Source of the DNA: Lantana camara
Taxonomy: Eukaryota > Streptophyta > Magnoliopsida > Lamiales > Verbenaceae
Assembly: GCA_037501455.1 (NCBI GenBank)
Contig: CM074862.1
Coordinates: 88,187,501 to 88,251,500, forward strand
DNA length: 64,000 bases
Direction: 5' to 3'
The position numbers were made by a program, and so were the translations under genes. Position 1 is the first letter of the stretch. The number at the start of each line of letters is the position of its first letter. Below the pieces are notes generated by a model. It had not been told where the DNA came from. It saw only the letters and a list, made by a program, of their open reading frames with translations, and did no database searches. Below are positions 22,805-34,244 of the stretch, piece after piece.

Positions 22805-23171
22805 GAAACAAGTTCAACGCCGGTTACGGATCTCGATTTCGAGGTCCGGAGCTCAAGATATCGCGAAAACCGTTCAGGGTTGCATATTATACATATAGGT
22901 CCCTAAACTTTCAAAAAGTGGCAATTAAGCCAAAACCCAATTTCCAATTGAGTCCAAAACATTCAATTAACACCGAATTCACGAAATTCACATTCTCACA
23001 AATTCCTTCATATATTCATAGCACACATTGGAATTCATATAAAATTTAAACAATTAAACCAAATTAGAAACGAATTCAATTAATAAAACAAGATATGAAA
23101 TCATATAGTTAAATGTAAATGCGCACGTAACTCTTACCTGCACGTGTGAAGACACGGGGCGTTACAAGCCC

Positions 23172-23290
23172 CGTCTCTCTAGCAACAATGAGAGAACCCC
23201 GTCTCTCGCAAGCAAAGAGAGCACCCCGTCTCTCAAGAAAAATAAGAGAATCCCCGTCTCTTACACACAACGAGAGCACCCCGTCTCTCA
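23172..23290 (-). repeat. GAGAGACGGGG minisatellite, second part (Gypsy M)
   Basis: Four to five further units of CCCCGTCTCTC with GAGAG spacers, about 30 to 38 bp apart. It is the continuation of the array at 18131-18209 before solo LTR S was inserted. Confidence 0.85.
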
Positions 23291-26052
23291 ACCTAAATAA
23301 ACAAACAACAAATAAACAAAAATAAAGCAAGAAAGTTTCCAATACTCCCAAGCAACTCACGTAAGATCATAATTGAAGTCACATAAGGCACTCGAAGCAA
23401 GTAACAAATATCGTTCACGTTAACTATCAAATACTCAAATCAAATTGAACAAGGTAAGAAATCAAAGCACATAACTTAGAAATTCTTCGAATTAAACTTG
23501 CATAAATGCATGTATCATGGATGCTACAAGTACCGTTCACCGTCGTTGCGTAGTTTAGGGCTATGAGTTGGTTATCCCCTGTATGATCTGCCCCGATAGT
23601 GAGTTCAGCGTTTACCTTGTCTTTAATTTCTTTAATGTAACCCGGTGAAGCCATGATAAATCCTCTTCGATCTTTAATCATTTCCCATAATCTTCATTCG
23701 ATCAAACCAACTCTTAATACCCGAACTTTGATCCCCCGTCTACCGTTAGATCACCCATCCCGAAATTAAATCTAATGCTATTTTCTTTACATCTCATGGA
23801 ATCAAGCTTCATTAACAATATACTTTTCCATGATAATTTAAATCGGTTTCCTCTTGACAATTCAATTTAGAAAATTTCCCCAAGCTCCTTCATAACTCTT
23901 TTGTCTTCCACTCGACTTACATACACAGAACAAATCAACGATTTATCTTCCTCATTCCTCGTGAAAATCTTCAGCCCGAATCCAGTAATTTTCCTTAATT
24001 GCACTTCTATTATTTTTAGTCCTTCAGTTCCGACCTCGAGTTTTGAATTCACCTCCTGGTCATGCTCACCCCCTAAAAAAAAAATTTCATCGTACATCGA
24101 ACTCCATCGAACCTTCTTTGCTCGGGATTCCTGATGGAAGTTTTATTGGGAGGGCTTTAATGACATAGCAACCCATAGTCTTAGCTTTTCCACTTCTTCT
24201 CTACCGCTATTAATATTCAAATCCCTTTTCTTCATTCTTGTTCGATTCGGGCACTCCAAAGCCAACTCCGGTTGTATTTTTCCTTCTGAAACTTCCTTTC
24301 CACCAACATATCCTTAAAACGCCCCACAATCAAGTCTAATCCCACTTCTCTTTACGAAGTCTCGATTCCATTAACCTATCCCTTATTTGAAATTCTTTAT
24401 TTCCCCACGTCACCTTCCTTGTAACGTACCATCCCATTATTTTCTTTCCTCTTAATTCAAATGTGGCCCGTACGAAGAGATACTTGGGAAATGCGATGAA
24501 AGAACTCCTTATAAAATAAACACTAAAATGCATGTAGGGTTAAAATGACAATGCACGTGGCACACTTTGCAACAATTAAATATGCAGCACCTTAGCACAA
24601 CAAAATCAAATAAAGACACGCGCACAAACATAATTAAAGAAAATAATAATTTGATGCGAACTATGATGCACGTGCCATGAATGTTTTGGAACCTGTCACC
24701 AATATAACAAGTTGTTAGCTTGGTAGCTTTTCCTCGTTCCTTCAATCACGAGGTTACTTTGACTTGCTAATCATGCCTTGTCTTTCCCACGGTCTTCAAG
24801 CTATCCATGAATCTTTTCGCATCACTTGTATCTTCCACTATCCGAAATTGCAATTTCACGATCCCTGATTTCTTCGACAACCACTGAATTGACCTCTACA
24901 TTTCTCCCCTAGAATCACCCTTCAACATTGCCCAAATTCTCTTACAAGCTTGAACCCTAATGTAATTCTGAACCCTACTTCTCGCCATCACCGTGATCAT
25001 GACTCCCGTGCTCATCCTTTATGAACTTAGATTGACGAATTGGCCTTGTTTTCCGATTGTTTATACCTGAGTGCGTGATTTCCTCCCAAAGAGTCTTTGC
25101 CTTTCTTTACCGTTTCCATTTGTTGCTCCATATTTCCAATTCGACCTCACAACTCGGCAATTTAGCTTAGATTTGTAAAACGAACTCAATTCCCGCCCTC
25201 GATATCACCACTTTCCTAAATTTGTATCTACCCCGTCAATGGCCTTTCTCTACTCCCTTCCCTACTCGTTTCCATCTTAGTAGCAATCCAGAGCACCTAA
25301 ATTTAAACCCTTCTCAATCTTCACCTCCAAAATCTCGATTTCTAATTTCCAGGTTTATTTAGCAACCCTTCTTTGACAACTCTTGGTGCTCAATTTCCAT
25401 AGAATTGATTTTACCTTGACTCCTCCCAGTCCTCGGTACCTCTTCAATAGTCCGAACCCTGAACCAAAATACCTTCAAGGTTCATTTACTTAATTCCTTA
25501 GGTTGAACGATCCCGTTGGCTCTAATTATGGCTTCTTATGTAAGAGAGCCGCATATGTCAACCTTTGGAGTCATAAATATTTCCCGATCAATTCCTATTT
25601 CTACGAATATCCCTCTATAGTTGTATTTTCTTAAATCAAACTTCCACTTTAGCTCCTATCCCTTGAACTCTAACTCTATATATGAGGACTACGCCTCTCG
25701 AATTCTCTATATCTTTCCCCCGTTACGTCATTCCTATCCTCCATGCCTCAGAAGAACTTGTAGTAAGGCGTTGTTAGCATGATACTTGGCCATGCTTTGT
25801 TAGTATCTTCATACCCTGTAATTCATAACTTATTTCAAGGATATATGCATGCGATTAGTACATGCTCATGGCACATATTCAACACGAAAGGCACAGATCT
25901 AACATAAAATGCAACAGGTAATTCGAAAAGATTAAAAAGGAAGACAATTTTATATTCAAGATCAATGCAATGCACACATTATCACGTAGTTCCTATGCCG
26001 AACGACCTAGACTGATCCACACGACACGAGAACCCGGGTTTTGCAACCCTAA
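23291..26052 (-). other. Internal domain of Gypsy M, no recognisable genes
   Basis: About 2.8 kb read on the minus strand. Short frames (for example 23427-23681 and 23867-24097) contain no retroelement motifs. The stretch near 23520-23600 matches the end of the L gag remnant in order (a GTGAACGGTAC block), as if gag had been deleted. The stretch near 25.1 kb matches R near 63.93 kb (ATGGAGCAACAAATGGAAAC). This is a large non-coding internal domain, as in LARD elements. Confidence 0.7.
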
Positions 26053-26064
26053 GCTCTGATACCA
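26053..26064 (-). other. Primer binding site, Gypsy M
   Basis: On the minus strand TGGTATCAGAGC, complementary to the 3' end of initiator tRNA-Met, a few bases inside the 5' LTR. Confidence 0.9.
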
Positions 26065-26491
26065 CTTAAGGATGTAGCACCCGAGCGCAAGGTGCCACAT
26101 CCCCCGCACCGAGGCCCAACCCGAATATGAAATGGACGATCCATACTCGAGCTAAGTCACGGAGAACGGGGACAAACACACACGCTATGCTAGGCGGGCT
26201 AACCCTTAAACCATAAAATCAGAGTAAACATTAAGTGCGGAAGCAATAACTGGCCATAATACAGACATTGATCATTCAAGCTCCCAAAACCTAGCATTAT
26301 ACATTAACAAATGCCATCAAGGCTCAAACAACAAGTACGCTCCAATCTTATTAATATACAATAATCCAATGTGCAATATGTGAGTGTAAGACCAAAATAC
26401 AAAGGGCTAGAAATGAAAGCAAGACCTATGACCCGAATTCCCGCCTAGCTCCCTTGACACCTGCACAACACAACTAAAAGCCAAACGGGTT

Positions 26492-26508
26492 CAGTCCAAA
26501 AGGGACTG
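26492..26508 (-). promoter_or_regulatory. Inverted repeat near the acceptor-like site, M 5' LTR
   Basis: CAGTCC and GGACTG around AAAAG, a perfect 6-bp stem, identical to the copy in the other LTR. It sits about 28 nt upstream of the acceptor-like GTGCAG|G on the element strand. Confidence 0.55.
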
Positions 26509-27650
26509 GTGGGTATAAAAGCAGGGTAATATATAGTATATGACAGTATTTAAACAATCACATGCAAGCTATAATCCCAAGTGAGGTTTTGAAGAATTTC
26601 CCAAGTGGGCGAATAGAAATCATCAAAAGGGATTATAACAATTCATTAACATTAGGTCATTATTGGCCCGGCGAGTGGGCGTGCATTATCTCCAACCAAC
26701 ACCTCGTGTAATTCATTAACATTCATTAACATTCATTCATTCTTTCTTTCATGCATTTCATTCTTTCGTGCGCATTCAATAACATTTACACCTTCTTCCT
26801 CTGGGTTGGTGGCGGGTTTGCAAGGCCCATCCACCCATTCATTGACCATAAGGGGTTACATGACTCCCCAGATGGCACTCAGCTCCCTTTCCCCGCCAAT
26901 CTCCTGACGAGGTCCGGTACCGCCGTTCATTAGTGGGACTAGTGTGAGAGTTTACCGTCAGCCCTTGCCTCCTCGGGTCACCACTCACACCAAGCCCCTG
27001 GGCCCCACTCAGTGCATTCATTCATTCATTCATTTCTCGCCAAAACATTAGGTAGGATTCAAGAAATAAGGGCTTTACGTTGAAAACATTTACTCTTGAA
27101 ATGACTCTATATACATATATATACTTTTGGCCGAAAACTCTTCACATTGAGGGTATATATAGGGTCATCTATTTACATAGAAGAAAAACCCACCTTAAAT
27201 GGCAACAAGGAGAACACACGAGCCTCACTGACCGGCCTCGTCTCCAACGGACTCAAAATCTGTGCAAGAAAGGTGAAGTGAGACTCAATATGACCAAATA
27301 AGACGCTCGGCAAATGTTATGATCATGATATGAAGGTATAAAAGCTAAATTATGTTATGAAAATGTTCATGTGCACTATTAAGGAATTTAAATCATATAA
27401 TCAAGCCATTCAATCATTCGTTCACTTTCATTCAATTCATAAATTCTCATTTCCAATCAAATTACTTCAAGAATTTAAATATGAGCATAGCACGTATTCT
27501 ATCGCATTTACAATTAGAAAATAGACTATTAAATACATTCAATTAAATTTAGGGAATCAAATAAAACATGAAATAGGTAACAATTAAATTCTATAATCAA
27601 TTAAATCAAATAACATTTAACATTTAATAAATATATATAAATAGATATCT

Positions 27651-27654
<4 letters not shown>

Positions 27655-27713
<59 letters not shown>
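27655..27713. repeat. (AT)n microsatellite, M 5' LTR
   Basis: About 29 AT units, the counterpart of 16029-16089. Confidence 0.95.
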
Positions 27714-27714
<1 letters not shown>

Positions 27715-27859
27715 CTAACACATATACCTGCATGAAAATGAAATGTAACACACACAAATACATAACGTGCATTACATGCATTCATGCAAGGAAAGAAGAG
27801 AATTAAAGAAGCAGCAGCAGCAAGAGCAGTTTCACAGCAAAGCAGCAGTTTCCAGGAGT

Positions 27860-27988
27860 GATCTCCCCGCCCGGGGTGGTTTTCAGAATCAAAAGTCCCC
27901 GCCCGGGGACTTCCATGCTCCGAACCTTCTGTACTAGGGCTCCCCGGCCGGGTACTTTCATGTACAAAATCTCCCCGGCCGGGGAGAT
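27860..27988 (-). repeat. GC-rich palindrome cluster, M 5' LTR
   Basis: The same four motifs as at 16236-16364. One palindrome has lost an arm (CCCGGGGTGG instead of CCCGGGGAGA), while the third and fourth are closer to perfect here (CTCCCCGGCCGGG). Confidence 0.8.
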
Positions 27989-29721
27989 GCAACAGAAAAT
28001 AAAACGCAGCAGCAACACAGACTCAAACCCACCCCTGTTTTTCTTGGTTAAACGCAGCAGCAAGAAGGTAGCGAACTGGAGCATGAAATGCAGCAATAAA
28101 ATGGCATGGAAGGAAACAACAAAATAGCTTTAACGTACCCACAAAACTGACAGCAAAGGCAAGAAACAGCGCAACTGTGACAACAACTTCCATACCATAA
28201 AACAGGGCATTCCTCACGCGAAAACAGGGCAGGTTTGATCTCAATTAATCTCAACAAGTTCAGGCCAATTAAGCTATCCAAAACGCAGCAAAACATCCCA
28301 AATTCAACATGTATAACAGTTCCACAAGAGTTCATACGAGAAAGGAAGACATACGTGGCTATTTCATGAAAATTTCTTAAAAGCCATAAGTGAGATCTTA
28401 TAAATACCTCAACTACCATGAAATTAATGATCATAAATGAGAAGAAGATATCAAAACAGTCACTTTCAGGCTTGGAATCATTCAAATCCATTAAGAATCG
28501 AGGAAGATCAACATAAATGCTCAAAATCGGCTATATTGCAAGCTCAGCCAAAAATGCATGAAACTATGATCAAATTTAGGGATGAATAGATGAAAATGAC
28601 TCATATTGATTATACATAACATATCTAAGCTTACCTTGTTGATTGGATGAGGATTGGATGAGATTTGAGCTCTAAAATCTCCAAGGAAAGCTAGGTTACG
28701 GGAAGAAACTGGAGAGCAGTGACTTTGGCTGAGAGTTGTGGTTTGTGTGAGGGTTAGTTCGGTTAGGTCATAATATATCAGGTTAGGTGGTTGAGTTAGG
28801 GTTCTATAGCCTCCAACCATGGTTAATTTGGTTAAAGATTGGATGAGATATGACCAATTTAGTAACAAAGGGTCAGTTTCGTCGCCGTTTCGTTTTTCGG
28901 TTGAAGTTCGGTGATTCAAATGACTCTGGAAAATTATAAGGCTAAGTTCACTAAACTCGAATTTTCGTTGCGAGTTCAGCGAAGTTGACGGAACTCGAAT
29001 CCGAGTTCCCGAGCTCAAAATATTAAATACGGAACCAAGGGTGCGCTAAGTGCTCGTTAGCCTCCGACTTGGATTCCAAAATTCAAATTAAATCCGAAAC
29101 ACATGCAAATGAATCCGAAAATGCAAAAACGAGCAAATATTCATATACAAGACACGTATAAATCCAACATATTAAATTTGCACGAAATTCCGGTATCAAT
29201 TTAAATAGAAACGAAGCACGTAAATGTCACTCATACACAATGAAACAATAAAATTCATAACATTAACAAGTAATATATAATTTAATTCGTATATACCTAT
29301 AATATAAGATTGCATGTACTTAATTAAAATATAACATGCATGCATTAATTAATTCAATTAATGAAAAGGGACGAAATTACTTTAAATATTAATATTAATA
29401 ACTCAGGATATAATAATAATTAACTTAATTAACGTTTAATATTTTTAAAATAAAAATAAATATATATAAAACACATATAAATAATTATTTCGCGCAATTC
29501 AGGAGCACACAAGTTATTAACAAAAATTCAAATTCAATATTGCATATATTTCAATTAATCACTTATTTAACAATTAAACATTGAAATTTAATTATAGAAA
29601 ACAATAAAAACCAATTAATTTGCGCAAATTAGTAAACACATATGTCATTTTAAAATACTGAAAAGTTGGGGCATTACATAGACCCATCAATCCCAAGATT
29701 ATGATCAAAACTTAGTTCGAA

Positions 29722-29846
29722 CAACCCACGACTCGCGGACATCGCCCTTGCTAAAATTGACCACGAAATATTAATCATTTAAAATGATCAATTAGGTAAC
29801 AAAGAACTAATAAGCTCCACTAGCTATCCCACAGCTCGCGGATAAT
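29722..29846 (-). repeat. Leader repeats 3 and 4, Copia B
   Basis: Two further copies around CCCACGACTCGCGGACAT, about 104 bp apart, the second degenerate (CCCACAGCTCGCGGATAAT). With the two at 14286-14420 they form a four-copy series as in Copia A. Confidence 0.6.
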
Positions 29847-30979
29847 AACTAGTTTCACTTACTAAACTTGAAACCTATTGATGGAATGCTAGTAATTTAA
29901 CTCAAAATTTGCATCTTGAATTAAACACCTATTGTTCGAAATTAGCTTAATATTTAACGGAAATTTTCGAATCAATCGGAGAGTTGTCCGGTTCGACCTC
30001 ACCAACATATATGTTATCCAATTTTATTAGTCTTGATTAATGCAAGTACAGCTTAAATGCATTTCAAACAAGCACATAAACAGATAACATGTCCTAGCAT
30101 GATACTAACAGGAGATGATCATGGGTTCTACCTATCTTATGCGTGATATATGGGAGCCACTCCACAATCACAAGTTCTAACATACATGCCACATAAACAG
30201 TTTAAATCACATAAGGGAAAGCGGTAACAAAATACGAGCCCTATCTCTATTACATTCTTCAATTGAGATTCCCCTCCCTAACATTTTGAGGGGTCTTCAC
30301 TTATGGCCTCCTTGTTACTTGAATGTGGTCCATCTTACTCCATGGGTGCATTTGTCTCCAAAATGAAAATAAAACCTCACCACCTATTCTACTCTCAAAA
30401 AAATAAAAAAAGTACTGAAAAGTAATAAGGCTCAATCTTCATATTGACCTTAGACAAATACACGGGGCATACCCCGGCCTCAAAAATACTAATATGGAAA
30501 ACCACATAATTAATCACATAACAGTACGCACATAAGTGAGGCGCCAACCTCAATTGAAAAACGCAACTATAGGGCTCCAACCCCAATTTAAATCATCCAT
30601 GTGCACAAATTAAAACCATACATAAGTCTAAACCCATGATCACCTAACATGCTTCTTGCGAGAATTTAAATTTAGCTAATAAATTAAAATTTCCGTTTCA
30701 AGTCCTAATGACTTAAAACATGACTTGCTGCGAGTCTTATTTATAAAAGTTTTCAATAAATCCCAAGCTACTAAAAAAAATAAAATTCCAATTAATTTCT
30801 AAAAATTAATAATTTTATTAAAGATGTATTTTCCTAGAATATAAACCGTTTCTATTTCTCAAAAATCCCAATTTTAAGTTCTATTCAAAATTAAAATAAA
30901 TATTAATAAAATCAATTTTTTTTAATAAAATTAAATTAAAATTAAAATTAAAATCGGGACTGGATTGCACGAAATACGA

Positions 30980-31200
30980 AAATGGATTACGAGAAAACGG
31001 GGCCCGTACGCGAAGAGGGCCGTGGGCGTCGGCGCGTCGCAGGCGCGCACAGCGCGCGGCCCTCCCGGCCAATTTTAGGCGCGCCCGGAAGGCCTCCAGT
31101 GCGGTTGTGGGAGGGACTGGGCGGGATGCCTATCCACGCGCCTAGGACAGGCGGGCCGCGGCCCGCGAGGCCCGCGCGCGTGACAGGGGTTTCGCGTGTT
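30980..31200. other. GC- and CpG-rich island in the Copia B leader
   Basis: About 220 bp of very GC-rich DNA (GGCGTCGGCGCGTCGCAGG, GCGGGCCGCGGCCCGCGAGG) inside an extremely AT-rich leader. It contains local inverted repeats, including GCGGGCC with GGCCCGC. There is no clear counterpart in Copia A. No gene is identified. Confidence 0.8.
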
Positions 31201-31453
31201 CGTAATCCAGGCTTTGTCGTTTCGTGTTTTCGTTCAAAAAGAAAAACCAATCCAATAAATCCAAAAACAGTTAATACAGTTTCCAATCTAAAACAGTTTT
31301 CAAAACAAATTTTACAAAACAGTTTTCAGAAACTTTCAGGAAAAATACAGTTTCGTAATTTAGGCTTTCTAAAACAATTATAAATACTCAATCACATCAA
31401 GCCTAAGAATTTCTACCAAATTCAGTTAATTGAGACGAATCAGAAATACGATT

Positions 31454-31474
31454 AACGAGGTGGTTCTGATACCA
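31454..31474 (-). other. Primer binding site, Copia B
   Basis: On the minus strand TGGTATCAGAACCACCTCGT, two bases inside the LTR end. It matches the 3' end of initiator tRNA-Met apart from a few positions, as is usual for plant Copia elements. Confidence 0.8.
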
Positions 31475-32194
31475 CTTGTTGGAAAATAGGAATCAGAAAG
31501 CAGCGGAAATTTAAAAATTTTCCAACAAAAGGATCGAATACTCGCAATCGTGAATCCAAATTCGTAGAGATTAGAAACTTACTTTTCAATAATCTTTTTT
31601 GAAGCGTTTCAAGGCACCCAAGAACGCTGTTCTCGCGGCTTGATCCCCTCACCTTGGTAAAGCTCGAATCTTTAAAAACTTGTAATTTCAAGCTCTCTAG
31701 AGATAGTCCACCAACTAGATCACAATCTAACTAGTAAGGATGCTAGTTCTCTAGTTAGTGTTTAGACTTAACCTAGGGTTTATTTTATCATGGAGAAAGG
31801 ATGGTGTACATGAACCAAAAGAATTCAATCACTCTCAAAGGGGAGCTCGAGCTCCCCTATATATAGGGAAGGGAGGGGCGGCCGAAATCCCTAGTCCTTA
31901 TGGGCTAAGGATTTCGGTCCCTCCCTCATATTACTTGATCATCAAGTAATTTTGAACTTTGACTTTGAATTCTAATTCAAATCAACTTTTAAGAGAGCTA
32001 AAATATCCAAAACCCTTTTTGGATAATTTTATACTTTATTAGTTAATAAATAAATAATTAATTTTATCTAATTAATTAATTCGTAATTAATCAAATAGAT
32101 TATTTTTTTCTCCAAAATAAGACTTTCCTTTTAATTCAAAATTAAACCAAAGTCTATTAAATAATTAACACATTTAATTATTTAGTATATATAC

Positions 32195-32198
<4 letters not shown>

Positions 32199-32244
<46 letters not shown>
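32199..32244. repeat. (TA)n microsatellite, Copia B right LTR
   Basis: About 23 TA units, the counterpart of 8949-8998. Confidence 0.95.
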
Positions 32245-32247
<3 letters not shown>

Positions 32248-33284
32248 GTGTGAGACACGTGTCCCAAGGACATGTGTTCCTCACGTGACTGACACGGTTG
32301 GTTTCACACGTGTGGAACCCACTCGGCTTGATTAACTTGTTTAATCATTTTAAATCCTTAACTCATGTAACTAAGTTGTTGTGTGTGACCCTATAGGGTC
32401 TCAATTCAATTAGCAGTGACCCTAATTAATTAATTCACTGATTAATTAATCAGTCCACAGATTAAACGACCATAGTCTAGCAACAGGTCTTTAACCCCTA
32501 GCTGAATTGGAATGTCTCGATTCGACAGAACCTTTAAGTCATTAATTCATGTGAGATACAATCCTCCTACTTACTTTCTCTCAACCAAGATCTAGGGTAA
32601 GGGAATAATCAAAACCCTAATAATCTGGTCTTAAAGCTAAGTGCATTTCATATCCATTTGATCTCAATCCAAGAAACCCTTTTCTTGATGTCTTGATCTA
32701 CTGCCTTGGCCAAGGACTCCATATGGCATATGAATGACTTACACAATAAGAGATCACCTTGCAAATGCAAGTGTAGGTCCTTTCTTGATTCTCATTCACT
32801 TTCATGAATCACTTGTGCAGCCCCAGCACAAGCCTTGAATCAGTTGTCTATGGCGACACCCTTTAAAGCTTATACCTAAGACTAAAAAGTTAACTCATAA
32901 AGTGACATGGAACCTCAAGTCTAAGGATTAATTAATCACATCAATGACTCGTGAGATATTTCCTAATCTGGAAGTTTCCATTTCCTGAAATAGAAACTTC
33001 CTTTCCCATTTAGGAATCTTCTCACACGGGGCACACCAGTGAACTTACTTATTGAAGTAAGCACCCTCATGTGTCACGCACGTATCAACTATACACTTTG
33101 CACCTCCATGAAACAAGGTGGTCCTTCTTAAGGGCGTGATCCCACAAGCAAGCTTTAGAAGAGTCAGGTTGACACGCCTACTGTCTATAGGACTCATTGG
33201 CTTGGAGTATTTTACTAATCATGACTTATGTGATATAAGGCTCGTTTCATGAACCATTTCACCTAAATGGTAGAGTCCTAAAGT

Positions 33285-33289
33285 CATCA
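33285..33289. repeat. Target-site duplication of Gypsy G1
   Basis: catca here and at 59950-59954. The uninterrupted left LTR of Copia B reads AAGTCATCAGGATTAGG at the same place (near 10027), which confirms the pre-insertion site. Confidence 0.95.
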
Positions 33290-34236
33290 TGTAACAGCCC
33301 GTATTTTGAGATCAGGATAGCACGGGTAAGTAAAGGGTTAAGAGGAAAGCGTTTATAGCCTTAGTCCATTACACATTTCATTCTATGTGAATTATGTGCA
33401 TCTATGTTTCGATTTATAATTGTGCCTTCTTGAGAGAACCATATCACTATTCATTCACCGAACCCTAGACTTTCACCTAAACCTTAAGAAACCTTAGAAA
33501 GCTCATTTGCACATTTTCCAAACTCATATCATAGCTTTCATCATTCCGAACATCTTTAAAATTGTTTGTTCAAAATTCCATTTAGGTCCCTAGTTACTAT
33601 TCACCTTTAATTGTAGGAATTTTCGAAACACTTTTACCTATTCAATATTGGGCTCGATAGAATCCTTGCAAAATTTTATGAATTTTGGTATGACTTCCAA
33701 ACCCTAATTCTTAACGTAGTTTCCGTAGAAATCAAAACTAATTTCCACCGTAAAAACTAATTTTCAAACCGTCCAAAGTACTATTTCCACCGTAAATTTT
33801 ACTTTATTTTTCCCAAAGTAATCAATTCATGAATTATTTCAAGAATCATGGACACTTTCTCGGAAATCAATTCACATTCTAGCTTCGTTTATTAATTTTA
33901 TTGTATTTTTCAAAATTCCCGAACGACTACTACTTTAAATGTAGAGTTCAAACGTTAAGTATTTATAACCATTAGAAAGCTCTTTCGATTCTCTTTCTTT
34001 TGCAATTTATCTCATTTCAAACTAAACCCTAGACATTCTTCTACGAATTTATTATCATTTTCATCCTATTTTAGAATTATTTTTATTTTGTCATAATTAC
34101 TAGATTAATTAATTATATCTTAGTTATACACCTAAGTATACAACTAAACCCCCCTAATAAATTAACCTAGCTTACTCACACCATGATTCATCTAATTAAG
34201 TCTCCAAAATTGCAACATAAGCCCCCAAGACATACC

Positions 34237-34244
34237 TATAAATA
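34237..34244 (+). promoter_or_regulatory. TATA box, G1 5' LTR
   Basis: CCTATAAATA, about 50 to 85 bp before a pure CT-repeat leader (TCTCTCTCTCTC...CCCTCTC), which is typical of plant core promoters. Transcription would start near 34270 and drive ORF0 and gag-pol. Confidence 0.7.

Larger units (their letters stand above)
18210..23166 (-). mobile_element. Solo LTR S (Gypsy family of M/L/R)
   Basis: A single LTR flanked by a 5-bp TSD and without an internal domain, so it is the product of LTR-LTR recombination. It starts TGTAACGCCCGAGCACG and ends GGCGTTACA. About 2.9 kb remain when the CACTA-like insert (20751 to about 22804) is removed. It is colinear with the M LTRs in the same orientation: CCGCCTAGC block, acceptor-like site (CTG at 18655-18657), inverted repeat 18686-18700, palindromes 19812-20029, and donor-like site 20501-20502. 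It is clearly diverged from M, so it is a different subfamily. Confidence 0.9.
14447..29678 (-). mobile_element. Gypsy M: complete, non-coding (LARD-like) LTR element
   Basis: Two near-identical LTRs (14447-18079 and 26073-29678), a tRNA-iMet-type primer site at 26053-26064, a polypurine tract at 18080-18098 and TSD tagac. The internal domain, about 3 kb after removing solo LTR S, has no gag, protease, RT or integrase that I can recognise in any frame. Its leader matches the leader of R and its 3' part matches L, so it belongs to their family. It must have moved using proteins from another element. The strand is set by the primer site and polypurine tract. Confidence 0.9.
26073..29678 (-). 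repeat. 5' LTR of Gypsy M
   Basis: 3606 bp, the partner of 14447-18079. It carries the same internal landmarks: acceptor-like CTG at 26461-26463, inverted repeat at 26492-26508, (AT)n at 27655-27713, palindromes at 27860-27988, and donor-like site at 28633-28634. Differences from the other LTR are scattered substitutions plus small indels. Confidence 0.9.
29684..31453 (-). other. Copia B leader, primer-site-proximal part
   Basis: Continuation of the Copia B untranslated leader after Gypsy M. It holds leader repeats 3 and 4 (29722-29742 and 29826-29846), a CCCTCCCTAACATTT block shared with Copia A, and a GC-rich island at about 30980-31200. The overlapping frames through the GC island lack recognisable protein features. 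Confidence 0.75.
31477..33289 (-). repeat. Right (5') LTR of Copia B, first segment
   Basis: It begins TGTTGGAAAATAGG and aligns with 8222 onwards through to the G1 insertion at 33290. It includes the TSD copy catca at 33285-33289. The LTR continues at 59955. Confidence 0.9.

Noticed and set aside
30982..31383. Two opposite-strand ORFs of about 100 to 130 residues in a GC-rich stretch
   Set aside because: Open mainly because high GC removes stop codons; no motif, and the site is a retroelement leader.
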